Shown: one piece after another, positions 32,813 through 43,663 of the stretch
Numbering within the stretch: the stretch's first letter is position 1
How the letters are laid out: every line of letters starts with the position of its first letter
Assembly: GCA_905250025.1 (NCBI GenBank)
Contig: CAJNOJ010000356.1
Coordinates: forward strand, 30,446-94,445
Reading direction: 5' to 3'
Source of the DNA: Adineta ricciae
Lineage: Eukaryota; Rotifera; Eurotatoria; Adinetida; Adinetidae
DNA length: 64,000 nt
Notes under the pieces: generated by a model
What the model was told of the DNA's origin: nothing
Databases searched by the model: none
What the model saw: only the letters and a program-made list of their open reading frames with translations
Position numbers and translations under genes: made by a program

Positions 32813-33364
32813 ATCAAATGAGCTTAGAACATTAAAACCGTCTTCTGTTCGTGCTCTCTCCAGTATCTATGTCTCTCTTGCTTTTCATGATTAATACAAG
32901 TAAATACCTCTTTTTATCACGATTCACTTTGATGACGTTATTTCTTTTCTCCTCGCATTCACGATAACTCTATAATCAACATCGATTCATCATTCATTCA
33001 TGACAACGCTATTGAAGATGACTGAGCGTAAGCATAACAGAAATGATTAAAACTTTTCACACATTCAAGAAAATACTCCATCCGTCGATCTTGAAAATTC
33101 ATAGAATAATTCAATTGTCTTTCTTTTTATCGTAGCTATATTATGAGATATAGGCAAATGTCAATTCCAAAATAAGAATCATTTCTTTAATGTATGTATG
33201 TGAAACACAATAGAATACGTAACTTAGAACGACTTCAATCTAGTTATTTTGTTCCTTTCTTTTCATTTTATAGGAAAGAATGAATATGTTATATTCATTA
33301 AAACATACAGAGGAAATTTAAACAAAATATATACATTTCATTATCTTTTCATCAACTCTTGTAA
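32813..33364. other. 5' flank of the NHL receptor, segment A
   Basis: Contains no ORF of note. It partly matches the flank in segment B (51160-51350), where about 300 bp are missing. Probably promoter. Confidence 0.5.
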
Positions 33365-33671
33365 AGTCCTTATTAGTATTGGAGCATAATGAATCCAAGT
33401 CTTGTATCTAAATGTGAAGAAGACGAAAAGGTTCGGTTACTTATTTAGAATATTTGGATTTATGATGAACAGATAACGATCAACTAAGAGATGAGCATTG
33501 AGAAACAAGAGAGTTGTATTTAGACTGTAGTTGAAAGGAATCCAGAACTTGCAGAAACGCCAACAAGATCAAACAAACAAGTCGATTGAAAGCGACTTTG
33601 ATGTATGATGATGTTGTTGAATCGATGACTGCTGACTCGTTCATTTGGATCAGATAAATCAAACTGATCAT
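33365..33671 (-). pseudogene. Relic of a 7TM receptor, segment A
   Basis: Fragments matching the three-exon receptor at 16500-17621: the start of exon 3 (YKTWIHYA-like, near 33400), part of exon 2 (VDRYLFII region, 33460-33560) and the start of exon 1 (YLIQMNESAVIDS, near 33650). Exon 1 is joined directly into exon 2 with TM1 and the exon 2 start deleted. A fuller relic exists in segment B at 51341-51665. Confidence 0.75.
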
Positions 33672-34842
33672 TGCAATATGGCATTAACTACCTAAGAAAA
33701 GGGGATTGTAACTTCGGTCTTCGTTCTTATGTATGAAATATATGTTTTCTAACGCGTTTCGAAGCTCAAGAACTAAGAAGCTAGTAGTTATCAACGGAAA
33801 ACTTAATTGATTGTGCATATAATTTATTCCGATGAATCTGTGAGGATTTACATGAAAACGAAACTCATTGAATTGGGACAACTGAGTGATTGGTTAGAGA
33901 AAGGACACGAGTTCATTCTGGATGTCGCCGATCTGTCTGCATTCTCTGCCGTTTTTAATGATTTACATATTATATTTAGCTTTCGATTGAAAGCATTCAT
34001 ATCTCGTCGAGATATTCAATAATATGATTCAAAAGGATTTTAAATTATCTATTTGATTTCGTTCGCATGATAAATTCTGAAGCCTAATGAACTGTTCACG
34101 GACGCGTTTCTGCATATCTGAGACAATGCATTCTAGTTTTTCGGAAAAAATGTTTGTAAAACTGGATTTTTCTCTGCATGGCATCTAACTCTTTATGATC
34201 TCATTCCGCTGAGGACAGTTGCAGTTCCGGTCAATGGATGAGAATAATTATGTATAAAAATCGATTGGAGTGACTGCAAACGCGCCCTCCATGTGACAGC
34301 CAGTGATCCGTGCACGTTGGATAAGAAGAAAAATAAAAGAAAAGAAAAAATCAAAATATCTGCATGCATCAGCAGTTTTCATCGACGAATGTGTAGAACA
34401 GGTAGATAAAGAACGAAAAATATGAAATAAACAAGCAGCAAACGTGCGCACATTTGGAGCGTAAAATATATGATTGTTTAATAGAAGTGAGTCTTTTAAA
34501 GTAAAACTTGACGTGTAAATTGGTTGACATTGATGTCTAGTGCAGTTTCGAATTATTTAAGGTTAAAATTTAATATACTGAGCGATTGGGAATGTTTTGC
34601 AGATGGAAAAACGTGACAGATTTTTCGAAAAGAATGATAAACAATCGCTTTTTCCTGTCCGAGTTGAGTGTAGTCGCAATTTTATGATAAATCGAGCATT
34701 TTCTCAAAAAGTCACCTTATGCTTATAGTCAACGTAAAAATTTCCCCTTCGGACGCTACTTATTACGATTTTCTGTCGTTTAAGAGCTCCGATCAAATCC
34801 ATCAACACATACTTGCATGTCTTTATACTCTCTAGGTGTTCA
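33672..34842. other. Spacer and upstream flank of the VC0807-like gene, segment A
   Basis: A plus frame at 33807-34022 contains QLSDWLEKGHEFILDVADLS, which reads like real protein but is broken in segment B; it may be an exon relic. The rest is upstream flank, similar in both segments. Confidence 0.45.
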
Positions 34843-35736
34843 ATGACTTCAAATTATGAACGATTTGAATCCGATTCTGTTCCAGAAAAACAATTACCCT
34901 CCCAAGACAAAGTTTCCACATGGAACACGTTCAAACACCACATTCCTCGTATTCTGATTACGGCTTTCATCGATATGTTTGTGCCACTTATAATTTATTT
35001 TCTTCTTGAAAATCGCATTCCATCCGTGTACGCTCTTTTACTCGCTGGTGCTCCGCCTTTCCTCATGGTTACATACAAAGCTATCCAGGAACGTTCGTTT
35101 GATGCAATCGGCTTTCTTGTCTGTGCTGCTTTTTTACTAGCAGCTGTGTCCGCCGTATTACTCGATGATCCTTACATACTCTTATTTGAAAAGTCATTTC
35201 TCACTGGCATAGGAGTAGTAGCATTTTCCATCACATTGATTCCATTTCGATGTCGCTATTCCAGTAAATATCAATGGCGACCATTAGTGTATTATTTCTA
35301 TCATGATTTGATACCAATAAATCGAACAGAATTCGGATTACCCGATAGTGTGTTTGATGACGACCAATACACAGAGCGTACGGAACTCAGAAATGAAATG
35401 ACAAGCAAAGGAATATCTCGTGCACGAGAAGCACGTTTAGTTTATGCATGGCTGTACGAGCATTGCTCATCGTTCCGTATTTCATGTTATTTCATGACAA
35501 CCGTCTGGGCAGTGGCCTTTTTGAGCGACTTTATCATCCGACTTTCTCTCTATGTTGCAAACACATCAATAAACACGATGTACGTATGGGGGCAAATTAC
35601 ATTCTGTATCGCTTGTGCTCTATGCGCTGTTCTACAGATACTGACGATGACCATTGAACGGAAATATACATTAGCGTACATTGAGCGATGGAAAATTGAA
35701 CATCTGAATGCTCAGCAATCGCCGTCAACCAGGTAA
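34843..35736 (+). CDS. VC0807-like integral membrane protein, segment A
   Basis: 297 residues, no intron. I chose ATG 34843 (MTSNYERFESDSV); the frame opens slightly upstream only with a non-ATG codon. The middle has hydrophobic segments ITAFIDMFVPLIIYFLL, VYALLLAGAPPFLMV and FDAIGFLVCAAFLLAAVSAV, then FEKSFLTGIGVVAFSITLIP. This pattern resembles the VC0807 family of membrane proteins known mainly from bacteria and fungi, whose role is unknown. Two more helices follow an Arg/Glu-rich loop near residues 165-200. The segment B copy differs at 21 of 297 positions and is equally open, which suggests both are kept by selection. Foreign origin is possible. Confidence 0.6.
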   Translation: MTSNYERFESDSVPEKQLPSQDKVSTWNTFKHHIPRILITAFIDMFVPLIIYFLLENRIPSVYALLLAGAPPFLMVTYKAIQERSFDAIGFLVCAAFLLAAVSAVLLDDPYILLFEKSFLTGIGVVAFSITLIPFRCRYSSKYQWRPLVYYFYHDLIPINRTEFGLPDSVFDDDQYTERTELRNEMTSKGISRAREARLVYAWLYEHCSSFRISCYFMTTVWAVAFLSDFIIRLSLYVANTSINTMYVWGQITFCIACALCAVLQILTMTIERKYTLAYIERWKIEHLNAQQSPSTR

Positions 35737-35869
35737 CAAGATCATTATCGGAAAAAAATGTTTTTTTTTATACATTGAAATATCTACAATAAATCAGTAT
35801 GAGCTGTTGCTTCACTTACGCAGTTGCCAATGTAGAATCCTTTAGTTTTTAGCATATCATGCGACAGTA

Positions 35870-38460
35870 ACGACCACCATACACCAGTAATTCTTCGTAA
35901 GTATCTTGCTTAACAGTCGTTCCGTCGTATACAATGCAGCATCATATCTATTTTTTGAATTTTTGGTAAACGATGAGCGATTGTAACGGATGTTCGACTC
36001 TGTTGAGCACAATCAAGCGCTTCTTGAACCAATCTTTTGTTTTTCAGTGTCCACAACGCTTGTGACTAAAAGGAAGTTAATCGTACAGATAGTATCAGTT
36101 GCGCATTTGTGAGCCTACCTATATCAAGAAGTAACACTTTCGGATTTCGCGTCAATGCTCTTGCGATGGTTAGACACGAAGTACATCAACTGTCAAAAAA
36201 GAGTTTACCTCTCATCTATCTCACCAATTCATTGTTTTTGACGGCCGAATATCTGAGTACTCTTTGGGTTGCACATATTGTCTCGTATACCTTCAAGTCA
36301 GAAGAAACAAAGCGGCAACGTACATGAGGAAGACTTTGAATAAAATCATGAATATTCGCGTTCTTAGCTGCTTGGATGATTTCATTCAGTGGAATACCTG
36401 TTCAATTGTTAATCCCATAAGCAATATTTTCACGAATTGTCCTGTCAAATAAAATAGGTTCTTGCGCTAGTTGAACGTTTACCACTTGCCACGGTCATTT
36501 TTGTCCGGATTATAACAAATACTGGCTCTACTGCCCCATTGAGCAAAGCTGCAACACATCCCTTACCTTCATCAAGGAGTAAAATTGTCGAATCCCGAAT
36601 GAGTACTCGAGCGATAGCTAACTATAAAGCAAATTGATAGACAATATCGTATCTCGCTTCACTGATCAGTTCTGTGTTTCTGTCCACTAGACAGTGGAGT
36701 TTCATACTTCTGCATAGAACTTAGATCCAGTGAGTCAAACAGGCGAGAAGTTTTCGAAAACTTACATCAAGCAAAGTCATGATAAAATCATGTGCATTTG
36801 CCATTTTCGCTGTTTGTATTCTTTCTTCTTCAGTCACTGAACGCGTCCCAACAAAATATTTTGTCGAATAGTTGTATGCAACAAAACCGGTTCCTGACTA
36901 ACAACACCGATATGTTTTCGAAGCCATTTCAAATTGTATTCAGTGATGTCCTTGTCATCGATTAGTATGGAACCTGAGTTTAGATCATAAATCTTTGTAA
37001 TGATTGCACACATGTGGATTTTTCTGAGCCCGAGCAGGCCGCGAGAGTAACGGTTCGACAAGGTGAACTTCAAATAATAGATTTGAGAGAGGTGGAACGT
37101 TTCGTAGTTATGGATAAGCACAATTGACATCAGAAAAATGTATATGACCAATAAAATCAGCGCTTGTTTCGCTTATAATCATTGAATCTGTAATGATCGT
37201 CGATGGTTGCAAAAGATGTACTTTAATGTTTGTGGATTAATCTTTTCGGGACGGGGTTCTTTTTTAACAGACCAAATAACGAAACACGATACTAATCAAA
37301 GTCGCTAGATTTTCATTTTTAGTTCATTATTTTCATCTGTCGAGAGACTAATACGGCACATAAGCTCATTAGTGGTATCGAAGGCTAGAGGAATATCAGC
37401 TAGAATAATAGAAAAATAATATACAGTTAACGATTGGAATGATCTCAAGTCAGTGGCCATTATAGTGGCCGCCCGTCCCGAATGGGTTAAAAAAATGTAA
37501 CTTACTTCATTGACAACTTTCTGTCCTCGATAAGCAGCTGCTTGTGTCTGAATTAATGCTTGAAACTGTGGAGTGATATATTTTAGCGTAATTATAGCAT
37601 TTAAAATCGAGAAGAAAATCTGAAAATAATTCACTTGCAGTATTCGCAAAATCTTCTCTCCGTATGTACCGCACACACAATACCAATCATGTACTGATCT
37701 TCTCGAATAAATTTCGCACCATACTAACATCCTTTAAATAAACTTAAATAACGAACAAACCTACTTTTAACGGTATTACTTAATCCAAATAAACGATATG
37801 CAAGCAGCAATTCCAGATCCATTATAAAACTATCAATGATATTTTTCCTAATTGCGGTTCCCTTGAATTTCTCAAGTGACTGTTCGTAACCAAAAAAAAC
37901 ACGGAATTGATCACTTTTCGCTTTCGAAATACTTGTTATACAAGCGATGGATTTCTTTTTCTTAGTCGTTGTATGACAGAACAGTACGAAACGAACTTAT
38001 CACTTCTTTCGCGATATTTCCAGCGCTTCCATATGCTTTCGAGTCATTCCAGAGCTAGATCGTAAGTATTTGTACGTGTCCTAGCTCTGATTCATCCACA
38101 TTGGGTTTCGCGACAATCTGAAGACAAACAATGACAATGAATGAAGTGAGAATGATTGATAATGTAGACAATACCATCAATGCTAGTTTCCATCCTTTGA
38201 CGAAATCTAGGTCGTTACAAATTTTCCTTGCTCTTGTGCACAGAAAAGATCAACGTACCGATTACAATAGAGAACATCGGTAAAAAGTGGTATATCGAAA
38301 CTGAAAAGGAGAGATATAGAAAAGTAACATGGGTAAATACAATTAGTTGATACCGATTGGAGAATTTTTACAGGTTCACTTGATTACCTTTTCTTCCAAC
38401 ACCATCGTCTGATCGGTAATCGGTTTTCGCTCCTATCGTTCGGTACAACAATATGCGTCA
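35870..38460 (-). pseudogene. ABCB (P-glycoprotein-type) transporter relic, segment A
   Basis: Minus-strand pieces follow the order of an ABCB protein. There is a membrane piece with EKILRILQVNYFQIFF near 37640 and QALIQTQAAAYRGQKVV near 37520. The first nucleotide-binding domain piece, near 36850-37010, has GSILIDDKDITEYNLKWLRK and VVSQEPVLL. AIARVLIRDSTILLLDE (Walker B) lies near 36600. Second-domain pieces are EPILFD and [10 protein letters not shown] near 36340-36460, IARALTRNPKVLLLD near 36150, and the H-loop TIAHRLPKIQK near 35960. The Walker A site is destroyed and the signature motif is missing. It is dead in both segments. Confidence 0.82.
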
Positions 38461-38986
38461 CGAGAAATTCCCACAGCAGTAACGGCACTCATATTCATCT
38501 TACAGATATACGAGTATCACATAGTACAAGAATAGTACGTTGATCGAAGTCATTGATTCGTGAGATGACATCAACAAATTAAAATCTTGCTAGTACGAGA
38601 CGGTGTTTACTGTTTTGAATGTGACTGCACTCTATACATTTAAAAAGCTCTGAGTACGTAAAAGGGGTAAATTTTATTTAAAATTCAACAGACTAGATTG
38701 ATGGAATAAATCAATGATTAGCGAAGAAGTTTCAATAATGTTTTAGTTTGTATATCCAAAGCAGTGTTTTATGGAGAATTCGTAGTACGCCTATCAAAGC
38801 AAAAGAGGGAGCTCGTTTTACGCGTATGTTAACATGTACATTGTTTCACGCTGCGCACTGCAATCGAACGACTTGCTTCTTTTACACTCAATAAATCATG
38901 TTAGCTTAAAAACTTCGAGAGTTAAAACAATTATTTCGAATGAATCGTTTACATTGAAAAATATTATTCACGAATATCAATTACGT
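38461..38986. other. Spacer between receptor and ABC relic, segment A
   Basis: No gene; matches 55980-56516 in segment B. Plus ORF 38834-39052 overlaps the receptor 3' end and is not kept open in B. Confidence 0.5.
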
Positions 38987-39985
38987 CTATTGCAAACTTG
39001 TGCGCGGACCAGGAGTCATCTCCATATGAGATGGATGTTGCTGATGTTCTGAAGTTGCAGTCTGAAGTGACATGATATGGTTTTTTCGAAAACATTTCAA
39101 AAGTAGATTTTTAAAAACTCGTCGTACTTCGCTTGACATGCATAAATAAATGTAAAAAGTACACACATAATTGCAATGAAATAGCAAGAGAATCACTTGA
39201 CCAAAAAAATCTTCCAGTGCCAAACGAAAGCCATCTTTTGGAATACGACTCGTTAAATCAAGATAGATACCTTGAAAACCGAATGGGACTCCGGATATAC
39301 CCAAGACAATCAATTGCGGAATGAGCATTCGACGAACTTGTTTCATCAAATGATCTTGTTGACGTTCTCCATGAAATGAACGAAGATTTTTCGCTGTACC
39401 ATATGTGAAAAGCATAATGATGATCAATGGACCCACACTGTACACAAATGGCGTTAGAAAGTAAGTATTAAATTGAGTAAATGCTCCTGGCCGTAGTACA
39501 CAAACACCATCGATGATTTCACTAACAAAAATAATCGGTATATAAGCAAGTGACCAGAAAATAACGGTGCCAACGATCACCCATCGAACAAAGTGAATGG
39601 AACTCCAACGGTGTCGAAAATTTGCATTGCGAGATGTGTTAACATATTGATCAAATGCTGCCCAACATGGAAACGAAATAGCCGTAACCGTTGTCATGTA
39701 CAACAAATAGTTATGTTCACGACAAGCAACGAGATTCGTATCCAAAAAGCGTAAACCAAATCCATTAACGAGAATGCTTTGGGAATAAATCATTGGGAGA
39801 TGAATTCCTGTCATTGTTGCACCGGCTAATAGATATGTTATAGTAGCATTACGCCAGAATAAAGGCTGTCTGGTAAAGATGACAACAGTTAAAATAGCTC
39901 CAATAATTCCTAGAGTAATAAACGGTATAGCGACAACATAATTAAGCCATCTCGTGATGATTCTCAGTGTTGTTTCATCCAACAT
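38987..39985 (-). CDS. 7TM receptor, segment A
   Basis: 332 residues, single exon, starting MLDETTLRIITRWLNYVVAI. Seven hydrophobic segments are visible; TM3 ends with FDQYVNTSRNANFRHRW (DQY in place of DRY), and TM5 holds TPFVYSVGPLIIIMLF. TM7 lacks NPxxY. It is of the divergent bdelloid rhodopsin-like type. The segment B copy (56517-57515) differs at 18 of 332 positions and is also open. It lies upstream of, and on the same strand as, the ABC relic. Ligand unknown. Plus ORF 39133-39324 is a shadow. Confidence 0.82.
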   Translation of the reverse strand: MLDETTLRIITRWLNYVVAIPFITLGIIGAILTVVIFTRQPLFWRNATITYLLAGATMTGIHLPMIYSQSILVNGFGLRFLDTNLVACREHNYLLYMTTVTAISFPCWAAFDQYVNTSRNANFRHRWSSIHFVRWVIVGTVIFWSLAYIPIIFVSEIIDGVCVLRPGAFTQFNTYFLTPFVYSVGPLIIIMLFTYGTAKNLRSFHGERQQDHLMKQVRRMLIPQLIVLGISGVPFGFQGIYLDLTSRIPKDGFRLALEDFFGQVILLLFHCNYVCTFYIYLCMSSEVRRVFKNLLLKCFRKNHIMSLQTATSEHQQHPSHMEMTPGPRTSLQ

Positions 39986-40333
39986 CTTAAATGGTTCTTC
40001 TTTATCTTCTAGATGTTTTCATCAATAACTTTTATACTCGTAATTTTCCTGTAAAAAGAAAACTGATAAAGTGTTGATAATTATTATGGCACATTGAAGG
40101 TTTTACTCGCATTACTCTAATTCATTTGTTTTTACAACGCAATAAATATGCATTTCACTTTCCACTGATGCATATCGATTCTTTTTGAAAGGTTAATTAA
40201 TAAAATTCCTTTTCATGAAAAAACTGTTGTTTGAAACTAATGTCTTAACTAGAGAACATTTTTAGTTGAAAAAATTAAAATTCTATTACGGATTCCAAGC
40301 TTTCCGGTTTTTTCTTGAAACGCCTATGGTGTA

Positions 40334-40364
<31 letters not shown>

Positions 40365-41693
40365 CAAAAATGTCGAGAAAACGCGTAGAATTCCTTAAAA
40401 ATCTTTTTTTAGTTTTCAAAAATGTCAACAAAGTCTAGAAACATATTTTCTGTGAAACATCAGACCAGTTCTATTGAAAATTTTGAAGGCTCAGGCATTT
40501 TCTCTAAACATCTCAATAGCTATATTTCATCAACGTAGACCCTATTCAATTAAATTGAATAATTTCTGTTTTCCTCTACCCGTGGTATCCAACAACTTCC
40601 ATGACAGTATCCTCATAGAACGAAATCGTACTAACGGCTCCGTTCTAATAAATAGAACGATTTGCTGTTATCTCGTCTACCAAAAATGAGACCATGGAAT
40701 TGAAAGAGACATTACTATCGAAATGATAGATTTCCCATTTTTCTATGAGGGCACCTTTAGATATAGTCCTATTCACAAATATTATGATTTTACACGAATG
40801 AGTTTACGAGGTGAATCATTAGGTATCAGAAAATGCCGACTACTCGTTAGTGCTTCTTTACTTTTTCAATCTAATTCAATGTCATGAGGAAAAAATTGTG
40901 AACATCCGATCCCATGTGCAATTATTTTTAGTATAAACGCATTTTAAACGCAAAGCACAAATGCGTCTTTGAGATGCGCTCAACCGCGATTCTTTTCCAA
41001 ATGTGTTTCATATTCTTTTTTTCCAAAAATACATTCTATCGCTACAGCTTCGACCTGCGCCACCATTATTCTCTTCTGATGAGCATCTTTTCCAACATAA
41101 TTCGAATAGGATATCTATTTTATTTTTATACATACGTTTAGATTGTTCGACGATTGAGACAAGAACATAAGACCTTTCAATTACAAGTCTACTGACTTCG
41201 ACCATTGCACTACATCGATTTATCTAGGAATAAATGAGATAATCCGTACTGTCAATGCTTTTCTAAGGACAAAATTGAGATTTTTTCAATTGAATAAAGA
41301 AGATAAATCAACTTTGTTCTTATTCTTATTTAAGACGAATAATTCGATACATTGATGAAAGCTTTATTTGTTGAGTGAAAAATTAGTTGAATATTAATTA
41401 TGAATAATCACGATTCTCAGCATGATTTTGATGAATAAGATATTTGTTATTTCTATTCCTTATGATTCTATAATGAGTGATTTTTAATAAACACACCAAA
41501 TTTTGTTCATATTGTCTATTACTTGTTATTTTCCATTATCTTTCACTTATATCAATTCTGTTTTGCAATTGAAAAAAAAATTTCGATCCTTTTTATAAAT
41601 TATGATCAGAACAGGTCACAGTTTCGTTAAAAAAAGATAGGATTTAGTAAACTATCTTAACTATAAAATTTTTAAAAGAAAGTATCATTGATC
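39986..41693. other. 5' flank of the segment A receptor and spacer
   Basis: Matches segment B as far as about 40830, then unrelated sequence. A pure (TA)n run at about 40336-40361 is shortened in B (near 57866). No gene supported. Confidence 0.55.
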
Positions 41694-42970
41694 TTAATCA
41701 GAAACGCGATTAAAACAAGCATAGAACATTGTTAATGCACAAATCTTGATTGGTTCAAGAAGAAGAATCGATGAGGAGAAACCGCTAATTAGCGATGTCA
41801 GCCATTTTTGAGTTTTCAAATCGCCAAATTCGATTTCGCGAACAATAATAAAAAAGACTGATACGAAAGTTATGATAAATGACAAACCATACGCAAGGAA
41901 TAGATACCACTATGAAAATTTCAGTCGGAATGGCTTCTTGGTGTTCGGTTTGTCCGATGAAATCGTTGGTATTGGGTTGATGTGAGAAAGCGTTTGACGT
42001 GGTGGTGAAACTAGTGTTTGGCTTAGTTGAATGCGCTGAAAGAACTGAATGAGGCATAAATTTGGTAAGAATATCAACAACTCAACGATAATAGAAATTC
42101 CAATCTATACATTCGAAACAGAACAATAGAAGTAGAAATGAGAAGGATGTGCAATGAACCAAACGACAAACTACTCTTTCCACCGGTGCTACTTTTTGCG
42201 TCATTCTTTTGATCATAGTAGAGGATGTTTAACAGCATTGAAATGAGTAGTAACACGAAACAGCAGGTACATCGTTGAATACGTGTGAATTTATTCGACA
42301 GTGGACAAGAACAGAGATTTCATAATAGGTTTGTTTAGACAGAATATACGCAAATTCATCCATTCTCAATTAACTTGATACGAGTAAGAGATGTTCGGTC
42401 TAAAACTTCAAACACGGAACACTAAGAACTACAATAGTAGCACTTACACGTCCATCATCTTTTATTAATGGCAAACCATCGTTGATAAATAAAATACGAC
42501 TTTTCCAATGTTTGTAAATCACGAACGATCAAATATTTCAGAAACCACAACAAATTATCTTGATCGCTATGCCAAATAGGAATAAAATTCAGTTTTTCCA
42601 ATGACTTAGAAACAGTCATCACAAATGACTCCACTTGGCCACGTTGAAATATCTGTTGCTTAGAATGATTGAAGGTTGGAACTTATGTTTCATCTTCATC
42701 ACCAGCGAGAATGGAATAAGCTCGAGATTGGGTTCCAGCATTTTTTCGATTTCCAGTGAAGACAATGATTTGATAACAATACTAATCTTTCCTATGGTAA
42801 GCTTCCAATGCGAGCATTATCCTTATAACATGTGCAAAGATCATGCTGAGTAGATAAAGAATAGAAACGCAAATCACGGTGACATAAATTGTTTTTTTGC
42901 GATTGAAATCTGCATTTGCGAAGACATATTTCCAGTTAATAGATGCTAGTAACGCAAGAAATCCACTCAC
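41694..42970 (-). pseudogene. Polycystin-1-like relic (TM1, PLAT domain, later helices)
   Basis: In order on the minus strand: a membrane segment (IYVTVICVSILYLLSMIFA, near 42880); a PLAT domain with VFTGNRKNAGTQSRAYSIL (near 42740), RGQVESFVMTVSKSLEKL (near 42620) and LWFLKYLIVRDLQTLEKSYF (near 42540); then FTRIQRCTCCFVLLLISMLL (near 42260), and REIEFGDLKTQKWLTSL (near 41800). This order is that of polycystin-1/PKD1-like proteins after the GAIN/GPS region. In the PLAT domain there is a TAA at 42683-42685 and an extra base after WFAINK near 42460 that shifts the frame. The large ectodomain and the final channel-like helices are missing, so it is a fragment. Confidence 0.75.
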
Positions 42971-43663
42971 AAATGTTGTTAAATGAGTCGAAAAAAGTTT
43001 ATCACATTCAATTGCAAAATAATCAAAATGAAGTTTGTGCTCTTAACTGCGACAGGAATGAAATTTGTTTGTATTGTCGCGATGTATTCGTAATAAAGAA
43101 AAATACAGGTGAAAAAGAATCTGTTCGTTGTAAATCTCGCCCATGACAATACCTTTATGATGACAGCAATTCACTAAAATAACATATGCGAAAAAAAAAA
43201 CACATGTTTACTGGATAACTTTTATGATCTGAAGTACATCATCAATTTGAATAAAATGACATGTAGATTCTATACGATATTTTCATTGTGCAATGTTGTA
43301 TATTGTATCTTAATAGTTATATGTGATTTAACGAGGCAATTATACTGTTTTTTTTTCATATGATGTAAAGAAGTATTTTCTTTCTTCCTGTCAAAAATAA
43401 ATTCACAGGATAATATGATTACGTGCATTGCTATTGTTTTTAAGAATGCAACAAAATATTTTGCGTCACTTTCAAATTTCATTGTTTCTCATGAATACGA
43501 AGTTTTCTCTTATTATTTATTACTGAAAGAATCAACAACGCGAAACGGATTACCATGTACAAATATGATATTATAAACGAATAATTTATACTCATTTCAC
43601 TTTGATACTGTGTATTCTTATTATGTTATTTCAGATAACGTGATAATTCAGAGAACTCCGACA
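42971..43663. other. Spacer between polycystin relic and peptide synthetase
   Basis: AT-rich; the ORFs at 42943-43146 and 43270-43482 show no motif. The last 200 bp should hold the synthetase promoter; no specific site seen. Confidence 0.45.

Larger units (their letters stand above)
29340..40830. repeat. Segment A of a two-copy block
   Basis: Colinear with 47777-58310 (segment B). The offset falls from about 18.45 kb at the left to 17.5 kb at the right because of deletions in B. Gene order and strand are the same in both. The left limit in B is an N, so the true block may start further left in A, for example at the end of the receptor near 28.9 kb. Confidence 0.9.

Noticed and set aside
33807-34022. 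Plus ORF with QLSDWLEKGHEF as a possible gene
   Set aside because: Broken in segment B by several indels and without splice or motif support; at most an exon relic.
40336-40361. (TA)n run
   Set aside because: Ordinary microsatellite, shortened in segment B; no sign of function.
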